Program-made: the position numbers and the translations under genes
Assembly: GCA_944474755.1 (NCBI GenBank)
Contig: OX104112.1
Coordinates: 90,905,756 to 90,969,755, forward strand
Length of the DNA stretch: 64,000 nt
Reading direction: 5' to 3'
Source of the DNA: Limnoperna fortunei
Lineage: Eukaryota; Mollusca; Bivalvia; Mytilida; Modiolidae
In this document: piece after piece, positions 1 through 12,400 of the stretch
Position numbering within the stretch: position 1 is the first letter of the stretch
Layout: each line of letters begins with the position of its first letter
Notes under the pieces: generated by a model
What the model was told of the DNA's origin: nothing
What the model saw: only the letters and a program-made list of their open reading frames with translations
Database searches by the model: none

Positions 1-333
1 TTTTATCTCGAAATAAAAAATATATAGGCATTTGAAACTGAAAACAGCTTATTTGTGTGTTTACAGTTTTGTGCATGTAATCGACCTGAAGAGAAAACAA
101 ATATAATACTAAATATAATAATAAATATGAAAGCATGTTGTAAACCAGAACAGAACATAAAATATCCTCAGATGTGGTGAATGGGATACCAGAAGTAGAG
201 TTATTAATATACATAAAATGTACTGGCCAATAAATCATAACATTTATCATAATTCATTTGTTGTAAACAGTAAAGTAAAATTAACCATTGAAGGGTAATA
301 TCTTTGTCACATTTATAATAAATGTTTTTGTAG
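1..333 (+). other. Intron upstream of the first visible RBCK1-like exon
   Basis: AT-rich sequence with no coding signal. By homology with the duplicate copy at 30194-30723 this is the intron between the exon carrying the LUBAC-tethering-like motif and the first UBL exon, so the 5' exons of this gene copy should lie left of position 1. Positions 130-165 resemble 18543-18580, part of a dispersed repeat. The intron ends in a polypyrimidine-rich stretch and TAG at 331-333. Confidence 0.6.
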
Positions 334-427
334 AATAAAAGTATTTATTGAAGATAAAGAGAGTGTTGGTGGAAGTTTGTTACTGAGTGTAAAACTTACT
401 GATACTATCGGAGAACTGAAGGCAAAG
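334..427 (+). CDS. RBCK1: Copy 1 exon: UBL domain, first half
   Basis: The 94-bp exon follows TAG at 331-333 and ends before GTACAC. Its first base completes a codon from the missing upstream exon; the rest encodes 31 residues, starting [18 protein letters not shown] and ending ELKAK. This is the first beta-hairpin and helix start of a HOIL-1/SHARPIN-type ubiquitin-like fold, which in vertebrates binds the HOIP UBA domain. The exon at 30724-30817 in the duplicate has identical length and phase and closely similar sequence. Confidence 0.8.
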
Positions 428-3400
428 GTACACTGTTCAGTGTTAAATATTAAACATTGTTAGTTTTATTTCTAGATTGAAATTATCCATCGAGCTGCAT
501 GTCCAAACAGATAATGAGATTAAGGAAAAAAATAGTAATCTGTTTATCACCGTTTTGTAATATATTTGATGTCACATTGTCCTTTCGATAATATATCCAT
601 ATCATGATCGTAGAGTGATATGAATTTTGTTCAGCTTGCACGATCAAAAGAAAATTGAACAAAATAGTGATATACATGTATAATTAGTATATAGCACAGG
701 TTTTTTGTATAATGATTAAAGCTCAAAGAAAGAATTGCAGTTCCAGCATAAATCTTAGAGTCAAAATACAATGACCTGTCAAGTATTTTTTACATATTGG
801 TCAATCAATTCTAAATACAGATAACAGCTGTTTAGAAAACTGCTTCAATCTGTTTCCTTTAAAGCTCTTCATCAGTAATAGCTTGAATTTGCAGCTACTA
901 ATGCATGACTCAGTATACTAAAAACTTACATGTAGTATACCTATGACAATTTTCCAAGTAGGAAGTTAAAATATACCAATTGAAATGTCCAGCTGTTACT
1001 GAAGAAGAACTGTTATTACAAGTGAAAGGATATTGTATATTTTTGTTAATACTGGTTGAATGTTAAGAACAAGGATTCAAATGGACATTAACAGTTAAAT
1101 TGAATTTAACTGCTAATGTAAATTTGAATCATTGTTCTGATCCAGACTATTAAAAATATTATCATCACATGAAAAAAGTAGAATTAGTCTATTAAAAAAA
1201 ATTATCAGAAAGAAATTTGCCAATCTGTAAAATGATCAGCCGCATCAGCTAAAATTTACTTATAAGGTCGTGTGTCTTTCCGCGTAAACATGTTAAAGAG
1301 AACAAATACATGAAAATAGGCAATTATTATTTGGAAAACAACTAGCAGACTAACAAGCATTTTCAATTACAAATATGATTCAGTACAGTATATATAAAGT
1401 ATAAGCAACTATATAAAAGTTTTGGGTTCAGTTGGAGTGAGAAGGTTTAAGATCAATATGTTATGATTTGTTTATGTTATTTATTTATATTGACACTCAA
1501 TGACTAAGGCCATTCGTTGGTCAGTCAGTGTCTATATTTTTGACAAGAAACACCGTCATTTGTATCGTTGCATAATCCTCTAGACTTGTATATAGTGTTG
1601 GGGAATCGGAAAATTTTCATAATCGATTATCGGAAATAATCGAAAAGACATAATCGATTAATAATCGGAAAATCTTTTTTAGTGCTTTGATTGCGGTCCT
1701 TCTTTTATTTTATAAAATCCAAAATATTCCCAAACCCAGGATTTGGTTTTTCCAGGGTATGAATAAATTTGTCTAGTCTCGTAGTTGTTGTTATTTGGGT
1801 CATGATCGACCGCTTTGACCTTGTCATCCATTTTACTATACCCGGAAACGGATCGGACAGGTTAATTACAGAACAAAACCGGACAGAATTGAATTTCCGT
1901 ATTTCGATCGGCGATTATTTTTTTTTTATGCTGTATCGTCATGTTTGTCGATCCCATACTTAATAAGTTACTGGTTGGTACTTTCTTTAGACTTTATATA
2001 TATATCTACCCTAACACCCTCATTCAAAGGCAATATGATTATAACATACTCCTCAGTAAAAACTAATTAGGGCCCTGCCACTTTGTGGCGGATGCCCTAT
2101 AGTGATCAGTCTGTCCGTCCGTCCGTTCGTCTGTCGTCCGAAACTAATCTTGTCCAAGCTGTAACTTTTTTATCTTTTGATGTAGGCTTTTGATATTTGG
2201 AATATGGGTAGATAATATCAAGGCGATGTCACATACCATGGTTGCTGACCTTTGATCTTGAACTTTGACCTTAGGTCCAAGGCCCTGGAAATTTTCCCGA
2301 GTCATATCGGACATTTTACCGGTCATCATATAAAAAATATTGTGTTTGCTTAAGCTGGGATGTGTATGTGCTTTTCCTTAAAGTCCAGAATAAAGGTCTT
2401 TTACATTTTTTTCAAGACCGTGGTAGATATTAGTTGTTTTGTATGGGTTCCTATGATATATGCACCGTGCAAGAAAGGAACTATACGTAGGAAAACATTC
2501 TGCTTCCTAAAATTTCTTTATTATAAGATGATATGTTGTCTATTCAACAAAGTAATAGCATGAACATTCGTGAGACATTTACATTAACCGGAAGTAGGAA
2601 GTTGTTTCAAAATTACAACAAGTGCGGAACAGAATTGAATTTTATACGATACTCTCCGATGGACCACGTTTTTTGCAAGTTATTATTTATTGAATTAAAT
2701 ATTTATTTTTGTTTTCATCATTTCAATAGAATTTAATTTGAATGGATTTTCCCAAGATTTATGTACGTCAGGTATATTGGCGCATGCGTGATACACAATT
2801 TTGACCACAGGTGTTTTTCCATCAAGTTCATATTTTCTAAGCAATATAACGTACAACCACTTCGTTCCTATTGTTTCAAAATACTGTTGCCATACCATAT
2901 TCTACAGAATGGATGAAACAGATCTGTACTCATAATTAGGTTATCACCTGTTGTGTTAACCATTACGTAATTAACACTGTCCAAGTTAAATATCACTTTT
3001 TGGATGTCCGATTTGACTAAACCTTAGTCGGACATTTTAATGTAAATGTCGGACATGTCCGGCAAATATGACCGTTTCCAGACCCTTGCTTAGGTCACAT
3101 TATTGCTTTCTGACTGACAAATTCATGTCCGGGCTGTAACTTTTTTATCTTTCGAGGTAGGCTTTTGATATTTTGAATGTGGGTAGACATCAAGGTGATG
3201 TGTTGCATACCATGGTTGTTGACATTTGACCTTGAACTTTGACCTTAGGTAACATTATTGCTTTCTGAATGACAAATTCATGTCCGGGCTGTAACTCTTT
3301 TATCTTTCGAGGTAGGCTTTTGATATTTGGAATGTGGGTAGATAATATCAAGGCGATGTGTCGCATACCATGGTTGATGACCTTTGACCTTGACCATAAG

Positions 3401-6400
3401 GTCCGCGGGGCCCATAGAGATGGGTACCATCTCACTGATATCTAGTTTCACCGTGAAAGCTGAAAGTGGAAACCCATTCAAAAACACAAAACAAAATCAG
3501 AATTTATTTTACAGACTGCCTTGTTTATTTTACCTTTAAGATTACTTATACATGTTGTATTTATTAATGAAGTTGTAGTTTTATAGATTATTTACGTTTT
3601 TTGAAACGAGATGCGTTTTCTCGTCCATATCTCATCGAAGGACGACAGCCCTGAGATTGACGGCGAGAAAATGCAGCGAGTTTCATAAAACGTAAATAAT
3701 CTGTTTATCGCTGTTTTGTAACACTGTGACGTCACAGTGTTTACTTAACGACGTCTTGACAGCGAGCTGAGATGGGCCTATCTCACGCTAGTAGAGTGAG
3801 ATGGAATAATATCCCACACAGAGATCAAAGGAAAATACTGCAAAATAGCGATAACATATCATATATCTGTTTTCTGATTGTCTTTAGATGTTTTACAAAC
3901 ATAAATTCCCAATGGAGGTACAGAAATGGATTGTGGGTAAAAGGATACCGAGGGATGATGAAACATTACAGAAACTTAGAGTGACCAATGGTCAAACTGT
4001 TTTTCTTTATCTAGTTTCTGCTAAATCTGTAGGGCTTGATAAGCAGCAACATTTGAAGGCTACATCTGGTAAGTACAACATGTGTTATCTGGTTTCCTGC
4101 TTAGCAGTATTATCAGATATTAGTTGTAAGCTTTGTGGTGAGGGACCAGTACTAAATTACTCAAAAAGCTCCACTATTATACTAATGGATTTGTATTGTA
4201 AAATACAGTAGAACTTCGATAACTCGAACTCGCTGGGGTCGCCAAAAACATTTCAAGCTATCAGTAGTTCGTGCCACCGAACAACTTCCTGAAATTCATC
4301 TGTTATCTGACAGTTTTTGTTTTTAGGTCGCTCGTTAATTTCCTACAGGAGGAATGGTTTTTTTGGGAACTAAAATTCGTTTTTAAGTGTATGTAGATGT
4401 TTATTTCATGAATTTTGACACAACTAAAATTATTTTAGGTGTCATAATTTGTGAAATTTTAAATTTCAACATCATTATTTACTTCCAGTTTGTAAATGGT
4501 ATATCTGCACAGTTAAATTAAGTAAATAATTTCCACTGTATTTATTGTTGACATATTTTTTTTTCAATTATCTTAGCTTTAACAATTGGTTTTAATACCA
4601 ATAAAACTGCAAATGTCAACAGAAATCTTAAATTTTAATTGGAATGTTTTCGTTTTCATTTCATAATCTGATTGGTACAGTAAATATTTTTAATTGAAAA
4701 ATGTTTAGTGTTTTCTTGCCTTTAAAAACTTATCACCAGTCATGACATTATTATTATGTGTTATTTTTTTTATTTGACATACCTGTGCTAATTGTTTTGG
4801 CTTCTGTTATCCACATCCTTTGTACCTGAAGTTAATTACTTCACACTGATGCTTAAAATTTTATTTTCTTAGATCTTAGAATTCAGGCTAAATATAGCAA
4901 CTTTACAACTTTATGAACAATAACAATAATTATGGACAACAAATAACAAAATTGATTTAATTAAGAAATAATTCACGGAGGCTGTGGTTTATCATTGTTT
5001 TACAACAGGGTGACCATTTATGTCGTATTATTTTATCCCGAGCAACAGCGAGGGATAAAATAACGACATAAATGGTCATCCCATTGTAAAACAATGATAA
5101 ATCACAGCCTCTGTGAATTATTTCTATTCTAATAAGACAATTACGGTATATTTATAACACTTTCGTACCAATAGAAAACATCATTTCCGCCATGAACTGC
5201 CTGTTCCGTCAATGTAACACACAATTTATTGCAACGGATAATGATAGTGCTTGATAGCACGTGTCCCTATTTATAAGATTTATACCTCATACGCAATAGC
5301 TTTCCAGTGGGAGTTACAGTTTTGTAATTGGCACAGCTGTTTAAAACACGCCCTCCTCAGCGCGTGTTGCTCATAGATAAATCATTTTTTTACCACAGTT
5401 GTGGTCTCAAAGCCTTTAAAGCACGTCATATTAGAATTAAATTCAACCAACTGAGGACAGCAACTTACACATGTGCAAACTGAAATTATTTGAATTTTAA
5501 CAACACTTTTACATAGTGAAAGCAGGACATCATATTTGAACATTTATCAATATTGGGTGATCTTATTTGAAAACAATGTGTGATTCATAGTTAACCATTT
5601 GGACATTACAGTTTTGATTTGTCATTATATTTTTTTTTTCAAAATAAACTTGAGCCTTTATAACTAGGCTTTAATTTTAAACATTTCATTATTAGGTCAA
5701 CAGGTAAAATTATACATTTCCATTGCAGGATATGTGGATATGACTTTGGTTGAACATGGGGCACGTCATGTGATGCCTACATTACACTACAACACACAAC
5801 AACAACCATTGAACCAACTGAGTGGTACACCTCCCAAACAACCAGTTAAAATAGATAAGCCAGTGCTAGGAGCTGTTGCAGACCTTCAACCAGAAAACTA
5901 TGTACCTGTCCCTGTTGAAAATCAAACTCAACGACAAGAATCTGATAACAATTATAAACTTAAAAAGAGTGGTTCTGAAACAGATAATAAACAGGTTTGT
6001 TTTATGTCAACATTTCTGAAAAATTACTATAGCTACATAAAAGGCTAGTTGATATATTTACCTCTTTGAGCAAGGTAAATAAGAAATTAAATCATCACTT
6101 AAAAACCTAATTTTGAAGGATCATATCTGGGTAGATCGAACCTATTATTAAGCCTGACATAATGCATTGATCATTCATATAATTAGTGCCCTAATTATTT
6201 AAAAATAATGCACAAGATTATGTTTGTTTTTTATCTTTTTTTGTTGTCTTGAAAACAAAAATTATCATATAAACAAGTTTTGACAGTACTATTTCTTTTG
6301 TTGTTACCTGTCTAGGCACAGTGCTCCTTCATTTCACTGTGAGACACAGCAGTATACATTTATATGATAATATTAAATTGTATATCATTGTATATCTTGT

Positions 6401-9400
6401 GCTGTGAAGAGTTCCTGGGCTTAACTGGTAGAGCTACTTAGGTTGTCCCCAGGTGGGGATAGGGTTGAACCATTCTTGTTGGGGTGTTTCAGGAAAACCT
6501 GACCAACTAGATCATAGTGGGTAACATGTATGGAAATTCCCTAGCTCCTTGCATGATAAAGACCTCTTTTGTAATTTTAGAAAATTTAAGATGCATTGTA
6601 CTTGCTAGAAAAGACTAAATTTTTAGTCCCTACCCAATGACACTGTATACCTTTCAGTGGGAGCCAAAACTTTCATTTCTTTAGTCTAGACCATTTTCAA
6701 GTTGTTTTATTGCCTGGTTACTGGTTTGCCTCCTTAATATACTGTAATCAACCCATCAAACAATCAATCAAAAATACTGGTTGGTAATGGTGAGAAATAA
6801 TCTTTGATATTTAAATGATTTGAATTGAACCCATTTGAGTCCAATTCAATAAAAAGAAAATGTGTCTTCTCTGTTATAGGTTGGATGGCAATGTCCAGCT
6901 TGTACATTCCTGAATTTACCCACTCGTCCAGGTTGTGAGATGTGTTCCTGTCCACGCCCAAAGGAGTACAAGATACCAGAAGACTATAAAATGTCAAAAG
7001 AGGAAGTGGAACGAATAAAAAGGGAGGAAGAAGATGAACGAAAAGCACAGCAGGTAAGAACGGCACACAATTTAAGTAGTATTTCTTGATGTTTTTTACA
7101 GTCAGAAAAATGTTTGTTGAAAAGGCTTTTGTACATTTATTTAAAAGTTGTTAAAATTCATGAAAATTATAATTATGCCTTATTTTAGTGGAATTTACTC
7201 AAAACATTGTCATGGGGGAGATAACTCTTATAGAAGAATCTATAGAATATGTTTCACTAATTGACAAAAACTATGCTGTGTTTGCCATCATTGATTGGCA
7301 GCACCTTAGAAAAATGTATTCAGACATGTTTTTTTCCTACCATAGAGTAACATTATCATTGGGTCTGCAAGTTTTTAAAAATATTTTTGTGACAGACATA
7401 GTTTTTCTTTATAAATTTGTGATAAATAATTACTCTACAACTTTTGTAGTGCTTAAAAAAAAGTTAATTTCTGACATACTAAATCAACAGTTTTCTTGGG
7501 TTGTCTTATTAAAAGATTGTTTAACATCAAGCTACCATCACTAGGACTCATTAATAGATAATATTAATACATTTATATTTATAATGCTTTGGTAATGAAA
7601 AACTTCATGTGCTGTTATTATTAACCTTCTGTAATATTGACAATTGACAAAGTAATGGCAGTGATTGGATGTCTCAAGGAAACGTTCACAAGTATTAAGT
7701 CTTGACATATGTGCTTGCTGTGATACTGATGATAATTTCTGTATTGATCTCCAACACTGCAGTTCTTCATATATGTGTATCAGTTGTGTTTTCACCAGTT
7801 TTTCTCTTCTGACGACTTTTCAGGCTGCTGCAGAACGTCGTGCAAGAGAGAGAGAACCTGCTGAAAACATATACAACAAAATGACAGAACAAGAAATCCA
7901 CCAACTTCTAACTCTTAACGACCAAATGCAACAACAACTTCTACAGTCACGTCAGACAGGAGGACAGGAGCATGAGTTTAATGATGATGTGCAGATTCCG
8001 AGAGGTCAACAACCAGAAAATTTAGAAAATATACCTTTTGTTCTACCACCTGTCCATAACCTGGACTTTAGTCAAGAAAATGATGATTCAGTTTAATTAA
8101 GGACAAACAGACTGTTGAACATTATTTTTCTTAAAAATGCAGATAGTTAAAATAATATTTTACTTAAAAGTATGAATTTGTTTTGTAAGTTGTTAACATA
8201 AACAAGGAGTGAACAGTTTTTTCATAGGCTACTAAGTAATCTTGCATTAGAAGTGTTTCCATATACAAGGTTTACAAAATATCCCAGTGAGATCAATTTC
8301 TTTGTCTATTCCACCTCATTACTTGTTTAGGTTAATTTTGTTAAAACCCAAGAATTACCAGTCATTACAGCCACCTACTTAAATATTGTTGAAAACACTG
8401 CATATATACAAGTGCATAGAAGTAATAAAAGAGTTGTTGAACCTTTCAACATCATTGTAAGCAAATTTTTAATGAGTGTTATGAATTCAGCAATAAATGC
8501 TGAACATTTTCAAACTTGTTATTCAAATAATAAGTAATTTCAGTTGTATATTCCATAGATCAAGTTCCAGTTAAAAGCATGTTTATTTTTAATTTGTTGA
8601 CAATGGTGAAGGATGAATATACTTAAATTGTTCTGTTTTAAATAAAAATCTCAACATTAAATATAATTCTTAACAATTTTATGGACAATCCATAATCAGT
8701 AGCCTTTAAAGAACAAGAAATTAGAAAAGTAAATGCAAATCTGGTTGAAAATGTTTCCTTTTTAGGGACCAATCATATTTTTTATCTGGTCGGAGGGTGG
8801 AGGCATGGTATTTCTTATTTCCACAGATTTTTTTTTGTCCTTGAGAATGAATAAATCTTGTCCAAAGTTCACAACAAGAATATATGGTAATATTAATTTG
8901 AAAAACAGATTAATAATATTATAATTTTTATTTCGCTCATTTGCCGCCAAGAATATATAAAAATAGTAATTTGAAGCAGTAAAGACATTGTGTACATTCA
9001 TTGAAGTTTGCAGCAGTTATAAGATTATTTCACAAAATATCTGTAGTTTTCTCTACAACAGTGATAAAAACCCCTTTTTTGAATTTTTATTCTACTTCAT
9101 AACATGTGAAATAAAATGGTGACAGCAACCAATTAATAGTAGATAATCCACATTGCAGCTATATTTTTAGAAATTTAAATTTGTATTGCATTATTTAATT
9201 TTTCATGGGGTATTATTTTTTGTGGTTGTCTGTTATTTGTTTACTTTGTTTATGCCTCTGAACAATGCCTACAAACATTGACCAGATTATTACACTAAAA
9301 TTTTCAGTACATACCATTCATTATGTGTAAAAATGAAAGTGTAATATGTTTAAAAATATACACGAGTAAAAAAGTAAATTTAAGAATTATTTATAACTGT

Positions 9401-12400
9401 TTTACCTTTTAATATATATAATATATTACTTATAGTAACATTTTCATACGCTTCACAACTGAGAGCATAACTACCACATACAAAGATAAAAAAGATTATT
9501 TAATAACTTAACAAACTTACTGTTCAAATTGCAAAAGAATATGTTGGATGTCTTTCTGTTCAAATATTCTTTTTTAGAGGTACACCAGAAAAAATAGTTT
9601 TTGTTTAAGACGTTTATAGGGGGGTACTTTTGATAACACCTTCAACCCATATTAATATTTTGCAAATTTAAATTTCTGTTCTTCCTAAACATTTTATTTC
9701 TGGACTCTAACTAGTTATAAAATTTAATATAAAGTGTCTTCCAACCCTCTTTTCTAACATAGCATTTTGTCTTGAATATGCCATATTTAAAGGCCACCTG
9801 GTACTGGTACAAATATGTGAAAATCCAACATTGTATAGTATAACTGTTATGTGTTGTTGTCATATTGTTTGTTCTGTTGTTTGTTATTCTTTTGGTTGCC
9901 ACTTTTTATTCTCAGTAAGTTTCTTTATTTGTTGCCACTTTTTATTCTCAGTAAGTTTCTTTATTTATTTGAAGTAATGTACTAAGCTAGGTAACAGTCC
10001 ATTAGCGGTTTTAGACATTTCAAACCACCAATGGCATCCAAATAATTTTTTGTTGCCAAAAATCATGATGAAATTATCTTAGTAGGTATGTTTTCTTTAT
10101 GGTTTCAACTGCATTGTGGCAGTGAGGTTGTCCATCTCTGCCAGGTTTGTACATTCTCATGTTATAGCTGTACAGAAGGGTAAGAATAATTAATTACAAG
10201 CTAGTTTCCATGCCACAAGTTTGCTCAAGTATTAAAGCAAAGTTAAAATAGCTAAAATTCAAAGCGGTGGATATATACCAATTGAAAATGGCACATGGCA
10301 ACATATAGATAGACAATATAAATATGCACTCTGTCAAAAATGAGAACTCGGAGTTCTGAAAGTGTAAATCTTTTTCTTAAAAATGAAAATTGTTTAACCA
10401 AAATATTTTTTTGTCCTGTATTAGTGTTTTAAAGTTTCATCACCTGTCTCAATAGAAAAATATGTCAGAAATGTGTGCAATGCGTGCCAAAGTACTCCAG
10501 GATACAGTGATGGTCATAGCTTAAATAAGTCTCTAAACTGTTGTTTTTTTGCTTCTATTTTGTCATGTATTGATATGTAATGAATTATGTATTGTTTCTC
10601 TTTCTACTGCTTTAATAGAATAAATAAAATGTGAAAGAAGACTCCACTACAAAAATAAACAATGAATTTAATACATCTAAGGAATCCTAAATTATTTGGT
10701 TGCTATGTAACATTATAAATTTTTTTTCTGTATTAAAGTAAATAAAATTAAGATTATGTTGTAATAGTTTTTGTAAAATAACTTCAAATAAACTATAAAA
10801 GTATGATTTCTTTCTTGTCATATATGCTGTCTGGTTTCTGGCATGTGTTTAAACAGTACAGACATCGTTATTGAAGCTCCTCAGACATGGTTTGTTAGAT
10901 ATACTTAAAAGTTGGTCATTTGTTAGATATTTATATGTAGATGCATATATGAATGGGATGTTATGGTCAGTTAAGTTTTTCAAGAATATAGAATATTTTC
11001 CCATTTCCAGTGAAAAGTTCAAGCTATTCTAAAGTACATGTCATTTTTCAATTGCAGTGACTTTTGGGGTTTCCAACAAATATATATCAAGTAGGACAAT
11101 CGGGGGATATCCATTGACAGCTTTTCCCAGTACTTTATCTGTTACCTGTGTTTTCGTTCCCATGACAATGATCAAAATTCAGAAAACACAGTAACTTCAA
11201 CATTAGACCTATATCCAGAAAGACACAGTAACTTCAACATTAGACCTATATTCCAGAAAGACGCAGTAACTTCAACATTAGACCTATATTCCAGAAAGAC
11301 ACAGTAACTTCAACATTAGACCTATATTCCAGAAAGACACAGTAACTTCAACATTAGACCTATATTCCAGAAAGACACAGTAACTTCAACATTAGACCTA
11401 TATTCCAGAAAGACACAGTAACTTCAACATTAGACCTATATTCCAGAAAGACACAGAAACTTCAACATTAGACCTGTATTCCAGAAAGACACAGTAACTT
11501 CAACATTAGACCTATATTCCAGAAAGACACAGAAACTTCAACATTAGACCTAATATTCCAGAAAGACACAGTAACTTCAACATTAGATCTATATTCTAGA
11601 AAGACACAGAGTTAACTTCAACATTAGACCTATATTCCAGAAAGACACCATAACTTCAACATTAGACTTATATTCCAGAAAGAGACAGTAACTTCAACAT
11701 TAGACCTATATTCCAGAAAGACACAGTAACTTCAACATTAGACCTATATTCCAGAAAGACACAGTAAGTTCAACATTAGACCTATATTCCAGAAAGACAC
11801 AGTAACTTCAACATTAGACCTATATTCCAGAAAGACACAGTCACTTCAACATTAGACCTTTATTCCAGAAAGACACAGTAACTTCAACATTAGACCTATA
11901 TTCCAGAAAGACACAGTAACTTCAAAATTAGACCTATATTCCAGAAAGACACAGTAACTTCAACATTAGACCTATATTCAAGAAAGACATGGTAACTTCA
12001 ACATTAGACCTATATTCCAGAAAGACACAGTCACTTCAACATTAGACCTATATTCCAGAAAGACACAGTAACTTCAACATTAGACCTATATTCCAGAAAG
12101 ACACAGTAACTTCAACATTAGCCTTATATTCCAGAAAATCCATTACTTGCATTTTTTACAATGAATCTTGTACTGAACAGTTTGGTTGGGTCCTTGCAGT
12201 CTAGGCAGTTTGACATCTACTGTTGATCACATGCATGTCGAGACTTAGGGTTAGCTTTAAGCCTGAGTCTTAGTTGACAAGTATTGAAAGATATCCGCTG
12301 AAAGTTGGGTTCTTTGACTAATAACAGAACAACATGATATAGCTGAAAATTGCTGAAAGTGCTATAAAATCAAATGAACACAAATAACAACACATTCATC

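Noticed and set aside
7188..7544. 118-codon ORF between the NZF and alternative exons
   Set aside because: Hydrophobic low-complexity translation of AT-rich intron, no ATG context or domain.
11183..12137. CRISPR-like array
   Set aside because: Units are directly contiguous with no variable spacers, in a eukaryotic intron; it is a minisatellite.
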